This document shows positions 54,039 to 62,017 of a stretch of 64,000 nucleotides of DNA, piece by piece (position 1 is the first letter of the stretch; each line of letters opens with the position of its first letter). The stretch comes from an uncultured Bacteroidota bacterium (GTDB taxonomy: Bacteria; Bacteroidota; Bacteroidia; Flavobacteriales; Flavobacteriaceae), in the NCBI GenBank assembly GCA_902609035.1, contig CACLQG010000006.1, positions 1-64,000 of the forward strand, written 5' to 3'. A model generated the notes under the pieces. The model saw only the letters and a list, made by a program, of their open reading frames with translations, ran no database searches and had not been told where the DNA came from. The position numbers and the translations under genes were made by a program.

Positions 54039-55643
54039 ATGAAGCATCCCTCTCTTTACAAAAGCCTCACTTTTCTTTTTTTTATGTCCCTAATTCCATG
54101 GACCTCTAGGGCCCAAGGACAAGGCTTGGACGACCGAATTAACGAGGCTTTTACGCCTATTGCCAATTGGTGGGGTGGGGTGGTTCTACACGATTTTCCA
54201 GGAACCTCTATTCCTACCATTATTGTCTTACTAGTGGGAGGTGCGATGTTTTTTACCATTTATTTTGGCTTTGTAAACGTGAGGCGTTTTTCTACTGCCA
54301 TTCAAACCGTAAGGGGAAAATATGATGCCATTGATCTCCACCAAGAGGGATCAGATGATTTAGCGATTGAGGGAGATATCAAAGGGACAATAAAAGATGA
54401 AAGTCAAGAAGGTGAGGTCAGTCATTTTCAAGCACTCTCGACGGCAGTTTCTGGGACAGTAGGAAATGGCAATATTGCAGGAGTGGCATTGGCCATTGCA
54501 GTAGGTGGACCAGGAGCTACTCTTTGGATGATCCTCTGCGGTCTTTTGGGAATGTCGACCAAATTTGTAGAGTGTACTCTCGGTGTTAAGTACAGAGATT
54601 TAGGGCCTGATGGAACGGTATATGGTGGGCCTATGTATTATTTAACTAAAGGGCTGAAAGAACGGGGTCTGGGTAAAATCGGAAAGTTATTGGCCGTGAT
54701 TTTTGCGGTATTGTGTATCGGTGCATCTTTTGGGGGAGGTAATGCAGCCCAGTCCAATCAAGCGGCAATGCAATTGGTGGGCTCTTTTGGTATGACTGGT
54801 GGTAGTGCTAGAACTATTATAGGTTTGATAATGATGGTTTTTGTGGGTATCATCATAATTGGAGGGATCAAACGAATTGCATTGGTTACAGAAAAAATAG
54901 TGCCTTTTATGGCATTAATGTATATCTTAGCTTGTCTTTATATTATACTTACTAATTTTAGTTTTGTTGATGACGCTTTTGCGATGATTTTTTCACAGGC
55001 ATTCAATCCACAAGCGGGATTGGGAGGACTCTTGGGCGTATTGATTACTGGTTTTCGACGTGCGGCTTTCTCCAATGAAGCTGGAGCGGGTTCCGCCTCC
55101 ATCGCTCATGCTGCAGTAAAAACAAAATATCCTGCCTCTGAAGGATTGGTGGCTCTTTTGGAACCTTTTATAGATACAGTTGTAATCTGCACTATGACGG
55201 CTTTAGTTATTATAATTTTTAATGGTGATAGTACCGTTTTTGATTACGGAGGAGTGGGCGGTAAGGTTGTAATTGATGGTGTAGTTGTAGAAGGTGCTGC
55301 GATAACTTCGGCAGCCTTTTCAAAATACATCGCTTTTGCAGGGCCTTTTTTAACAATTGCGGTTGTCCTTTTTGCCATTTCAACAATGATTTCTTGGTCC
55401 TACTATGGATTGCAGTCTTGGATGTATGTTTTTGGGAAAAGTAAAGTGGCTGACTTATCCTATAAAATTTTATTTTTGATCTTTATCGTTATTGGAGCGG
55501 CAGGAGACATGTCGGCAGTATGGACTTTTTCGGATGCCATGATTTTGGCTTTGGTATTCCCAAATATGATTGGCTTGATGCTACTCTATCCCAAAGTTAA
55601 AGAGGAGTTGACTCTATTCTTATCTGCGATAAAAGGAAATTAG
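54039..55643 (+). CDS. AGCS-family sodium:alanine (amino acid) symporter
   Basis: 534 residues. An N-terminal signal-like segment (LTFLFFMSLIPWTSRAQ) precedes about ten membrane helices of the alanine/glycine:cation symporter family: FQALSTAVSGTVGNGNIAGVALAI, FGGGNAAQSNQAAMQLV, FRRAAFSNEAGAGSASIAHAA and STMISWSYYGLQSWMYVFG are the signatures. The extra loop around 95-115 is acidic and longer than in Gram-positive members. It imports alanine or glycine with sodium. Confidence 0.93.
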   Translation: MKHPSLYKSLTFLFFMSLIPWTSRAQGQGLDDRINEAFTPIANWWGGVVLHDFPGTSIPTIIVLLVGGAMFFTIYFGFVNVRRFSTAIQTVRGKYDAIDLHQEGSDDLAIEGDIKGTIKDESQEGEVSHFQALSTAVSGTVGNGNIAGVALAIAVGGPGATLWMILCGLLGMSTKFVECTLGVKYRDLGPDGTVYGGPMYYLTKGLKERGLGKIGKLLAVIFAVLCIGASFGGGNAAQSNQAAMQLVGSFGMTGGSARTIIGLIMMVFVGIIIIGGIKRIALVTEKIVPFMALMYILACLYIILTNFSFVDDAFAMIFSQAFNPQAGLGGLLGVLITGFRRAAFSNEAGAGSASIAHAAVKTKYPASEGLVALLEPFIDTVVICTMTALVIIIFNGDSTVFDYGGVGGKVVIDGVVVEGAAITSAAFSKYIAFAGPFLTIAVVLFAISTMISWSYYGLQSWMYVFGKSKVADLSYKILFLIFIVIGAAGDMSAVWTFSDAMILALVFPNMIGLMLLYPKVKEELTLFLSAIKGN

Positions 55644-56476
55644 TTTTTTAAAATTTAGCATTAAATCTATCGCCCCAATTGCATATTAATAGGGTGCAAC
55701 AAAATTCACTATGATTATGCTGGATCTAATTTTTTTTTCTTTTTATTTTTTTTACGCTAAACCATATCTTTAAGTTGAATGATAAAAAAATAGAAACGAA
55801 ATAAAAATAAGTAGATGCTATTGCAAATACATTATTAAATTACCAACATCTATAATTTTAATTCCAACTATCTATTAGATTATCATCAATATTTATTTAG
55901 ATTTAAGCTGGAGTCAATCTAAATACTAATGTAATTTCTGGAATCTGCAAATTGGATCAATTCCTCAGAATAGTTTCAAAAGATCTGATTAATTGATGAC
56001 TAATAGATGACTGAAATATCTGCTCATTTTGTGTTTTCAAAAAAAATCAAAAGCCATAATTAAACATACTGCCCGAAGAAAATTAGATATTAATTTTTCA
56101 AAGGCGAGTGACTTAAAGTCCTAATCATTTTTAGGAAACCATCTTTTTCACCCCATTATCAAATTCATGTAACATATAAAATGTTGCAGTGAGAAGGCAA
56201 AATTGAGTGAAGTTTTTGTATTGGACAGTTTAGTAGAGTAATATAAAATTTCATTTTGACATGAAGTTTTCACCAGTATAGTTAAGGTGTTGCTGTATAC
56301 AATCTCGTATACTGATTTGAGGGTTTTCCTCTAATTTAATGACTTGGATGCTTAAAATATTATTCAATTGAATATAAAACTGGGGATGATTATGTTTGAG
56401 GATTTCCGAAAGATTGAAGGATTTGACTTATTGAAAATAGCAAGAATAAGCTTATATTTACGATTATTTTAATAAT
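55644..56476. other. 830-base gap with a minus-strand 59-codon relic
   Basis: On the minus strand 56251-56427 is open and reads FNLSEILKHNHPQFYIQLNN, then ILSIQVIKLEENPQISIRDC and NYTGENFMSK before TGA. It has no start codon and a stop directly upstream, so it looks like the 3' end of a lost gene that I cannot name. The rest is AT-rich with stops in all frames. Confidence 0.4.
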
Positions 56477-57640
56477 ATGTTTGAATTAGATAATGCGGTG
56501 GGAGTGAATTATGGAGAGACCACAAAAATGGTCATTGAGTCCGCAAAAGATTTTTCAGAGCAGTACATTCGTCCTAATGTAATGGACTGGGACGAGCGCC
56601 AGTACTTCCCTGCCTCTGTGCTAAGAGAAGCGGGTGATTTAGGATTTATGGGTGTTTTGATCCCCGAAATTTATGGTGGATCTGGTATGGGCTATCATGA
56701 ATATATTTCAGTAATTGAGGAGATATCCAAGGTGGATCCTTCTATTGGGTTGTCTGTAGCTGCTCACAATTCTCTGGCTACCCAACATGTATACCTTTTT
56801 GGGAACGAAGAGCAACGTATGAAGTGGTTGCCGAAGTTGGCCTGTGGCGAATTTATTGGTGCATGGGCTCTAACAGAATATAATACAGGATCCGATGCTA
56901 AAGGGATGAACGCTACCGCAAAGAGACAGGGAGACCATTGGATACTCAATGGTACTAAAAACTTTATCACCCATGGTAAGTCATGTGATTTGGCCGTTGT
57001 TATATTTAGAAATGGAGAGAAGGGTGACAGTCACGGTATGACCAGTTTTGTGATTGAAAAAGGCACTCCAGGTTTTAGTTCAGGTAAAGTTGAAAATAAA
57101 TTAGGTATGCGTGCCTCTGAAACCGCCGAAATGGTTTTTGACAATTGTATTATTCCCGACAGTAATCGATTGGGAGATTTAGGCGAAGGGTTCATTCAAT
57201 CTATGAAGATATTAGATGGAGGAAGAATTTCTATCGCTGCACTTTCTTTGGGTATCGCTAAAGGTGCTTTTGAAGCCTCTGTTAAGTATTCCAAAGAACG
57301 TGAACAGTTTGGAAAACCCATTGGAAGTTTCCAAGGTATTTCGTTTATGCTGGCTGATATGGCTACAGAAATTGAAGCGGCCAGTTTGATGACTCATCAA
57401 GCAGGTGAAGACAAGAATGAAGGTAAAAACGTTACTCAAATCGGAGCAATGGCCAAGTTGTTTGCCTCCGAAGTTTGTGTCAAAGTCGCTAATAATGCGG
57501 TCCAGATACATGGTGGTTATGGTTTTATAAAAGATTATCCTGTTGAAAAGTTCTTTCGTGATTCCAAATTGTGTACCATAGGTGAAGGAACCAGCGAAAT
57601 TCAAAAACTTGTGATTGCCCGAAATTTATTAAAATCTTAA
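56477..57640 (+). CDS. Acyl-CoA dehydrogenase
   Basis: 387 residues. GFMGVLIPEIYGGSGMGYHE, WALTEYNTGSDAKGMNATA (FAD site), IVIEKGTPGFSSGKVENKLGMRASETAEMVFDNC (the middle part, about 190-225), REQFGKPIGSFQGISFMLADMA and the end IHGGYGFIKDYPVEKFFRDSKLCTIGEGTSEIQKLVIAR (about 343-382) cover the family. The catalytic Glu is in YGGS/EGTSEIQ region. It catalyses the first beta-oxidation step; chain-length specificity is not readable. Confidence 0.93.
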   Translation: MFELDNAVGVNYGETTKMVIESAKDFSEQYIRPNVMDWDERQYFPASVLREAGDLGFMGVLIPEIYGGSGMGYHEYISVIEEISKVDPSIGLSVAAHNSLATQHVYLFGNEEQRMKWLPKLACGEFIGAWALTEYNTGSDAKGMNATAKRQGDHWILNGTKNFITHGKSCDLAVVIFRNGEKGDSHGMTSFVIEKGTPGFSSGKVENKLGMRASETAEMVFDNCIIPDSNRLGDLGEGFIQSMKILDGGRISIAALSLGIAKGAFEASVKYSKEREQFGKPIGSFQGISFMLADMATEIEAASLMTHQAGEDKNEGKNVTQIGAMAKLFASEVCVKVANNAVQIHGGYGFIKDYPVEKFFRDSKLCTIGEGTSEIQKLVIARNLLKS

Positions 57641-57700
57641 AATTTACTTTTTTGTTACTTTGATTAGGGATATGATTCCTATATTTGGCAACCATTATGA

Positions 57701-57709
57701 AAGGAGGTG
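57701..57709 (+). promoter_or_regulatory. Strong Shine-Dalgarno sequence of rpsU
   Basis: AAGGAGGTG lies 7 bases before the rpsU ATG and can pair with nine bases of the 16S rRNA 3' end. The other starts in the window lack such a sequence. In Bacteroidota the anti-SD is normally sequestered on the ribosome with help from protein S21, so a strong SD on the S21 gene itself fits autoregulation. Confidence 0.9.
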
Positions 57710-57716
57710 CCAATAA

Positions 57717-57911
57717 ATGTTAATTATACCTGTTAAAGACGGAGAAAATATTGATCGCGCCCTAAAGCGATTCAAAAGAAAATTTGATAAAACGGGAGGT
57801 ATGCGCCAGTTACGAATTAGAAAGCAATTTGTAAAGCCCTCTATCAAAAATCGAGACAAGATCAAAAAAGCACAATATATTCAACGCTTGAGAGACTTGG
57901 AAAACCAATAG
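57717..57911 (+). CDS. rpsU: 30S ribosomal protein S21
   Basis: 64 residues, the normal length. MLIIPVKDGENIDRALKRFKRKF and GGMRQLRIRKQFVKPSIKNRD are typical of Bacteroidota bS21. It sits on the 30S platform near the 16S 3' end. It is monocistronic, flanked by the SD noted upstream and a terminator downstream. Confidence 0.95.
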   Translation: MLIIPVKDGENIDRALKRFKRKFDKTGGMRQLRIRKQFVKPSIKNRDKIKKAQYIQRLRDLENQ

Positions 57912-57937
57912 GCCGTTTAAATTATGTTCCTAATAAA

Positions 57938-57984
57938 CGTTGAAAGTTTTAAGTTTTATAACTTTAACTTTCAACTTTTTTTTT
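57938..57984 (+). terminator. Intrinsic terminator after rpsU
   Basis: A long stem gttgaaagtt / aactttcaac, extended inside by taagtt / aactta-like pairing, is followed by a nine-base T-run. It ends directly before the ATG of the recombinase gene at 57985, so that gene is left with almost no leader of its own. Confidence 0.85.
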
Positions 57985-58875
57985 ATGTCCATCAATCGCT
58001 TTCTGGATTACATTACTCACGAGAAAAAATACTCCTTCAACACTCGTTTGGCTTACCAAAAAAATTTGAATGATTTTAGGGACTTTTGCGAAACGCAATT
58101 CAAGATGGATCAAATAGAACAAGTAGAATATATGCAGATTAGGGCTTGGATTATTAGTTTGGTCGAAAAGAAAAATACCAACAGAACAATAAACCGAAAA
58201 GTTTCTGTTCTAAGATCCTATTATAAGTTCCTTCTCAGGACTGAAATCATAATAACTTCGCCTCTAAGGTTACACAGACCACTTAAAATATCTAAAAAGC
58301 TAAATGTTCCTTTTTCAACTGATGAGGTGGATCAGCTTTTAAATAGTAACTTTTTTTCCTCTGATTATGAAGGGATACTCCAAAAAACGATTGTTTCATT
58401 GCTTTATTATACAGGTATTAGGCGTCAAGAGCTGATTGACTTAGAAACTTCTTCAGTTGACTTTGAAGCTACTTCTATAAAAGTTTTGGGGAAGCGCAAT
58501 AAAGAACGTATAGTCCCGCTTTTGAAAGAAGCAGTTGATTGTTTGAAGATTTATATTTCTTATAAAAACGAATTGCCAGTAAGACCTCAAAATTATTTTT
58601 TTTGTTCGAAATCTGGATTAAAACTTAAAGAGGGATTTGTATATCAAACCGTAAATCATTATTTTAGTCTTGTATCTTCAAAGGTCAAAAAAAGTCCCCA
58701 TATTTTGCGTCATAGTTTCGCAACCCACCTGCTTAATAGTGGTGCAGACATTAATTCTGTTAAAGAATTATTGGGACATGAAAGTGTCGCCGCCACACAG
58801 GTTTATACCCACAGTAGTCTGGAAAGGTTAAAGGAAATATATTCGAAAGCCCACCCCAGAAGTAAAAATAATTGA
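57985..58875 (+). CDS. Tyrosine recombinase XerC/XerD type
   Basis: 296 residues from the ATG at 57985, full-length. The N-terminal SAM-like domain (FLDYITHEKKYSFNTRLAYQKNL) precedes the catalytic domain with Arg in TGIRRQELIDLE, Lys in GKRNKERIVPL, HILRHSFATHLLNSG and LLGHESVAATQVYTH with the nucleophilic Tyr. The size, gene order (rpsU-xer-hpf) and lack of arm-binding extensions favour the chromosomal dimer-resolution enzyme, not a phage integrase. Confidence 0.9.
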   Translation: MSINRFLDYITHEKKYSFNTRLAYQKNLNDFRDFCETQFKMDQIEQVEYMQIRAWIISLVEKKNTNRTINRKVSVLRSYYKFLLRTEIIITSPLRLHRPLKISKKLNVPFSTDEVDQLLNSNFFSSDYEGILQKTIVSLLYYTGIRRQELIDLETSSVDFEATSIKVLGKRNKERIVPLLKEAVDCLKIYISYKNELPVRPQNYFFCSKSGLKLKEGFVYQTVNHYFSLVSSKVKKSPHILRHSFATHLLNSGADINSVKELLGHESVAATQVYTHSSLERLKEIYSKAHPRSKNN

Positions 58876-58899
58876 CTAAAACCATTAAAATATAATACC

Positions 58900-59202
58900 A
58901 TGCAAGTAAATTTTCAATCTATCAATTTCAAAGCCGACATTAAGTTGATTGAATTTACCCAAAGGAGAATTGAAAAAATTTCACAATTTTACGATCAAAT
59001 CGTAGATGTGTATGTTTATACAAAAGTGGAAAACTTTTCAGACAAGATCAATAAATTAGTGGAACTTAAGATTGGAATTCCCGGGGATGATGTGATCATA
59101 AAGAAGACGGCCAAGACCTTTGAAGAGGCAATAAATAGTGCTGCAGATTCAGCTGAAAGGGTATTAAAAAGACGTAAGGAAAAACAGCGACTTTTGGGCT
59201 GA
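58900..59202 (+). CDS. hpf: Short-form ribosome hibernation factor (HPF/RaiA family)
   Basis: 100 residues. VNFQSINFKADIKLIEFTQRRI, VDVYVYTKVENFS and VIIKKTAKTFEEAINSAADSAERVLKRRKEKQ (about 66-97) form the short HPF/YfiA domain. No long C-terminal dimerisation domain. It binds the 30S decoding site in stationary phase. It follows xer by 24 bases and precedes the tRNA cluster. Confidence 0.92.
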   Translation: MQVNFQSINFKADIKLIEFTQRRIEKISQFYDQIVDVYVYTKVENFSDKINKLVELKIGIPGDDVIIKKTAKTFEEAINSAADSAERVLKRRKEKQRLLG

Positions 59203-59357
59203 TTTGTTATGATATTACTTTGAAAACTAAAAAAATAATCTTTGTTTTATAGAACGTATTTACGTTTTTTTTACCCAAAAACAAAGCATATTACAACAGA
59301 GTCTTATACCATTTGATTTTACGCTTTATTTATTTTCATATTAAGTTCCAATAATGT

Positions 59358-59365
59358 TATATTTG
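59358..59365 (+). promoter_or_regulatory. Putative -7 element of the tRNA cluster
   Basis: TATATTTG matches TAnnTTTG and lies 137 bases upstream of the first tRNA in a 300-base gene-free region. No good -33 TTTG is apparent. Confidence 0.45.
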
Positions 59366-59502
59366 CCCGTCTTAAATTAAGGTCTTTGAATTAAAGAGTT
59401 AGTAGCGTATTTAATAAAATACTTAATTATATGCGTAAGTAGACTATTTGATTAATCTCAATATTCACTAAAACATTGCTAACCCTTTATATTACTAAAT
59501 AT

Positions 59503-59576
59503 GCCGATGTAGCTCAGCTGGCTAGAGCAGCTGATTTGTAATCAGCAGGTCGTGGGTTCGAGTCCCTCCATCGGCT
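59503..59576 (+). tRNA. tRNA-Thr (anticodon TGT)
   Basis: 74 bases. The acceptor GCCGATG pairs with CATCGGC. The anticodon arm GCTGA-TTTGTAA-TCAGC gives anticodon TGT, reading ACA. The T-arm shows GGTTCGAGTCC. CCA is not encoded. Confidence 0.95.
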
Positions 59577-59602
59577 CTGATTTTGACATAAAAAAAGACT
59601 TT

Positions 59603-59685
59603 GGGGAGATACTCAAGCGGCCAACGAGGACAGACTGTAAATCTGTTGGTTTTTACCTTCGCAGGTTCGAATCCTGCTCTCCCCA
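59603..59685 (+). tRNA. tRNA-Tyr (anticodon GTA)
   Basis: 83 bases with a long variable arm, as expected for bacterial tRNA-Tyr. The acceptor GGGGAGA pairs with TCTCCCC; the anticodon arm ACAGA-CTGTAAA-TCTGT gives GTA. Confidence 0.95.
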
Positions 59686-59738
59686 CTAGAGCATTTGAAA
59701 TATTGAAATAATTTGTTGATCTTCGCATCAGCTAAAAT

Positions 59739-59811
59739 GCGGGAGTAGCTCAGTTGGTAGAGCGTCAGCCTTCCAAGCTGAATGTCGCCGGTTCGAACCC
59801 GGTCTCCCGCT
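59739..59811 (+). tRNA. tRNA-Gly (anticodon TCC)
   Basis: 73 bases. The acceptor GCGGGAG pairs with CTCCCGC. The anticodon arm TCAGC-CTTCCAA-GCTGA gives TCC, reading GGA/GGG. A T-run follows directly. Confidence 0.95.
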
Positions 59812-59820
59812 CTTTTTTTT

Positions 59821-59892
59821 GCCGATGTAGCTCAGGGGTAGAGCGTTTCCTTGGTAAGGAAGAGGTCACGAGTTCAAATCTCGTCATTGGCT
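59821..59892 (+). tRNA. tRNA-Thr (anticodon GGT)
   Basis: 72 bases. The acceptor GCCGATG pairs with CATTGGC, with one G-T pair. The anticodon loop TTGGTAA gives GGT, reading ACC/ACT. It is the last tRNA of the cluster and the last core element before accessory DNA. Confidence 0.95.
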
Positions 59893-59903
59893 CTCTTATA
59901 ATC

Positions 59904-59937
59904 AAGGAGTTACGAATCACATCGGACTCCTTTTTTT
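59904..59937 (+). terminator. Terminator after the tRNA cluster
   Basis: A seven-base stem aaggagt / actcctt with a 15-base loop is followed by seven T. A 12-base period direct repeat (ttgacaacca at 59943-59952 and 59955-59964) follows directly. Confidence 0.7.
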
Positions 59938-60108
59938 ATTTCTTGACAACCATATTGACAACCAAATCACTTTTCAACAAGCTTATCAACTGAATTATTA
60001 GTGGGCGTTTCTTTTCGTTTCAAAAACGTGGGGGGTGTACTTTGATTTTATTCATTTGCGCTAATGGGTAGCGTTCTGATTTTTTATATTTGAACAAAAG
60101 CAAATACA

Positions 60109-60657
60109 ATGAGAAAACTTTTATTTATAGCAGTCCTTATTATATTCTCTTGTTCTAAAGATTATAATCCTCCTGGTAATGGTGAATTTGGTGATTTTTT
60201 CAAAACTCATGAAAACAAAATATGGGGAGACCCTGATGGGTTTTTTACCATTAAAAATAATGCATTTATGGGAGGGGCTTTTGATGAATTTGGTGAGTTT
60301 TATTGTCAAGAATCATTTATAGGAACTATTAATAATTATATCGACGAAGAATTAGACTACATTTTTGGGGAAGGAGCAGAACTAGATATTACAAACGAAA
60401 TATCTTTTAATTCTACTAATAAAGTGATATTTTATTCTGAAATCTTGAAACCCGCAACAAGTGTCGATGAGGATATATATCATGATGTTATTATAGAGTT
60501 CGAAGTAGATGGTGAAAACCTTTTTTACAAATACAGTGAAGCCTGAAACATTTATTATGATAAACATGAGTATGCATTTCCAATTTATAATGGCAACTTA
60601 GATTTAAACTTCAATAGTTGTCAAACAGCATATCAGTGGGATATTAAATCTATTTGA
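60109..60657 (+). pseudogene. Small lipoprotein gene with an internal TGA
   Basis: The first frame gives 145 residues: a lipoprotein signal with lipobox IIFSC (Cys at about 15), then an acidic, aromatic-rich body (YNPPGNGEFGDFF, EELDYIFGEGAELDI). TGA at 60544-60546 follows KYSEA, but the same frame stays open for 36 more codons (NIYYDKHEYAFPIYNGNLDL... AYQWDIKSI) to TGA at 60655-60657, with similar composition. A TGG to TGA change would explain it. A putative TATATTTG promoter element is at 60085-60092. Family unknown. Confidence 0.6.
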
Positions 60658-60778
60658 TTTTTACTTTTTCCTACTTATTAATACCAAATGGGTGCCTACC
60701 AGTATCTTTAGAAGAATTGAATAGTTGACTAAAACTATATAATTAATATTAATCAAAGTATTTTTTCATCCAACCCGC

Positions 60779-60827
60779 TTTTGTTGGTTTTGTTATATTA
60801 GCAATTATTAACCATAGATTATTTAAA
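60779..60827 (+). promoter_or_regulatory. Promoter module, copy A (before the DUF1330 gene)
   Basis: 49 bases with TTTTGT, TTTTGTTATATTAGCAA (a TATATTAG -7-like element at 60794-60801) and an ATTATTTAAA stretch before ATG. It is nearly identical in sequence and length to the 49 bases before the gene at 61245. Confidence 0.6.
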
Positions 60828-61145
60828 ATGAAAAAAGGATATTGGACTGGTCAAGTATTTGAAATAAAAGACGAAAAAAAATGGAGTAATTATCTGACAA
60901 AATATACTCAGATTGAAAAAAACCACTTAGAGAGTAAAACAGGTAATTTTTTGCCAGTGGCTACAGGTCAGCCAAAAGCTAAAATTCAGGGCTCAAATTT
61001 AATGTTTGCTGCTGTTGTAGAATTTAATAGCCTTCAAGATGCTATAGATTGTTATAAAAGTGAAGAATATCAAAGTGCCCTGTCTGAGCTTGGTGAAAAC
61101 CCTGAAGAAACTGTGGTGAGAAATTTGTCAATTTTTGAGGGCTAA
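60828..61145 (+). CDS. DUF1330-family protein
   Basis: 105 residues. KKGYWTGQVFEIKDEKKWSNYL opens the ferredoxin-like fold, and FNSLQDAIDCYKSEEYQSAL is the typical DUF1330 ending with its SP.Y-type segment. FLPVATGQPKAKIQG replaces the usual GGRYLVRGG core. No signal peptide. The function of the family is unknown. Confidence 0.75.
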   Translation: MKKGYWTGQVFEIKDEKKWSNYLTKYTQIEKNHLESKTGNFLPVATGQPKAKIQGSNLMFAAVVEFNSLQDAIDCYKSEEYQSALSELGENPEETVVRNLSIFEG

Positions 61146-61195
61146 TTTTGAGTTTGGATATCCCCCTCTTTAAGCTCTGGTACTACTAATCCCCC

Positions 61196-61244
61196 TTTTG
61201 TAAGTTTTGTTATATTAGCAAATAGTAAATGTAAATTATTTAAA
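61196..61244 (+). promoter_or_regulatory. Promoter module, copy B (before the lipoprotein gene)
   Basis: Same layout and length as copy A at 60779-60827: TTTTGT, then TTTTGTTATATTAGCAA with TATATTAG at 61211-61218, then ATTATTTAAA and ATG. About 8 of 58 bases differ when the first three codons are included. A shorter related stretch precedes the gene at 62018. Confidence 0.6.
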
Positions 61245-61922
61245 ATGAAAAAATTATTGGTATTAATAGTAGTAGCAAACTTATTTGCATGCAATAATAT
61301 TATAAAAGAAACACCAGCTCAAGTTGAGATAAATCTCGATGGTGAACCAGAAGGTCCTCACACTTCAACCGAATGGAAAATATGGGCATATAGTACTGCA
61401 GCACCTTCATTTATTGCCTCAGATTGTAAAGTAATTGATATGGATGGAAGTGTTTTGAGAGAAGGATCAAATGGTTGGACAGCAATGCCTGGCAATCCAA
61501 GAGGAATGTCTAATCCTGAAAATGGATGGAAAGATCCGCACGAAGCAATGCCGATGGTAACAGATGCCCAGGGAATGAAATGGGCGATGGCTTACATGGC
61601 TGGAACAAAACCTGAATTAGATCATGATGGATGGATGTATATGCTTCATGGAGACATGGGAGAAGATAATTCTGTAGGTATGAGAATGAGCGTTAATAAT
61701 GATGGTAAAATTGACATAAAGACAAAAGAGACAGCGGCTGAGGGTCAATGGATAGTGTCTGGACCACATATAATGTTAATGCCAAAAGATCCGTCCTCTT
61801 TAAGTGGTTTAACTACTGACTTCAATTCTGGAGGTCCGTATATAATGTTTGAAGGAACGGGTTATGACCATGTTATGATTCCTGTTGAAGGATACTATAA
61901 ATATCAACCCCAAAAAAAATAA
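61245..61922 (+). CDS. Unrecognised lipoprotein, Met/Trp/Gly-rich
   Basis: 225 residues. A lipoprotein signal with NLFACNN (Cys at about 16) is followed by a body rich in Trp, Met, Gly and Pro: GPHTSTEWKIWAYSTAAPSF, NGWTAMPGNPRGMSNPENGW, GMKWAMAYMAG, DHDGWMYMLHGDMGEDNS, SGPHIMLMPKDPSSL and GYDHVMIPVEGYYKY. I do not recognise a named family. The regular GP.IMxMPKD and GxDHVMIPV blocks suggest a compact beta-rich domain. It is intact and followed by a strong terminator. Confidence 0.75.
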   Translation: MKKLLVLIVVANLFACNNIIKETPAQVEINLDGEPEGPHTSTEWKIWAYSTAAPSFIASDCKVIDMDGSVLREGSNGWTAMPGNPRGMSNPENGWKDPHEAMPMVTDAQGMKWAMAYMAGTKPELDHDGWMYMLHGDMGEDNSVGMRMSVNNDGKIDIKTKETAAEGQWIVSGPHIMLMPKDPSSLSGLTTDFNSGGPYIMFEGTGYDHVMIPVEGYYKYQPQKK

Positions 61923-61956
61923 AAAACAATTAAAGTTTAAAACAAATAAATTTTTA

Positions 61957-61979
61957 CCCTCCCCAAGTGGAGGGTTTTT
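61957..61979 (+). terminator. Intrinsic terminator after the lipoprotein gene
   Basis: A six-base GC-rich stem ccctcc / ggaggg with a six-base loop followed by five T, 35 bases after the stop. Confidence 0.85.
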
Positions 61980-62017
61980 CTTATTACTCCCTTTTTAGGT
62001 TTTGTTATTTTAGTAAT

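Noticed and set aside
57985..58875. Phage or ICE integrase marking a mobile element at the tRNA cluster
   Set aside because: It has Xer size and motifs and sits in the core order rpsU-xer-hpf, upstream of the tRNAs.
60544..60546. Selenocysteine or programmed read-through at the internal TGA
   Set aside because: No SECIS-like hairpin or selenoprotein family resemblance is apparent; a TGG to TGA change is simpler.
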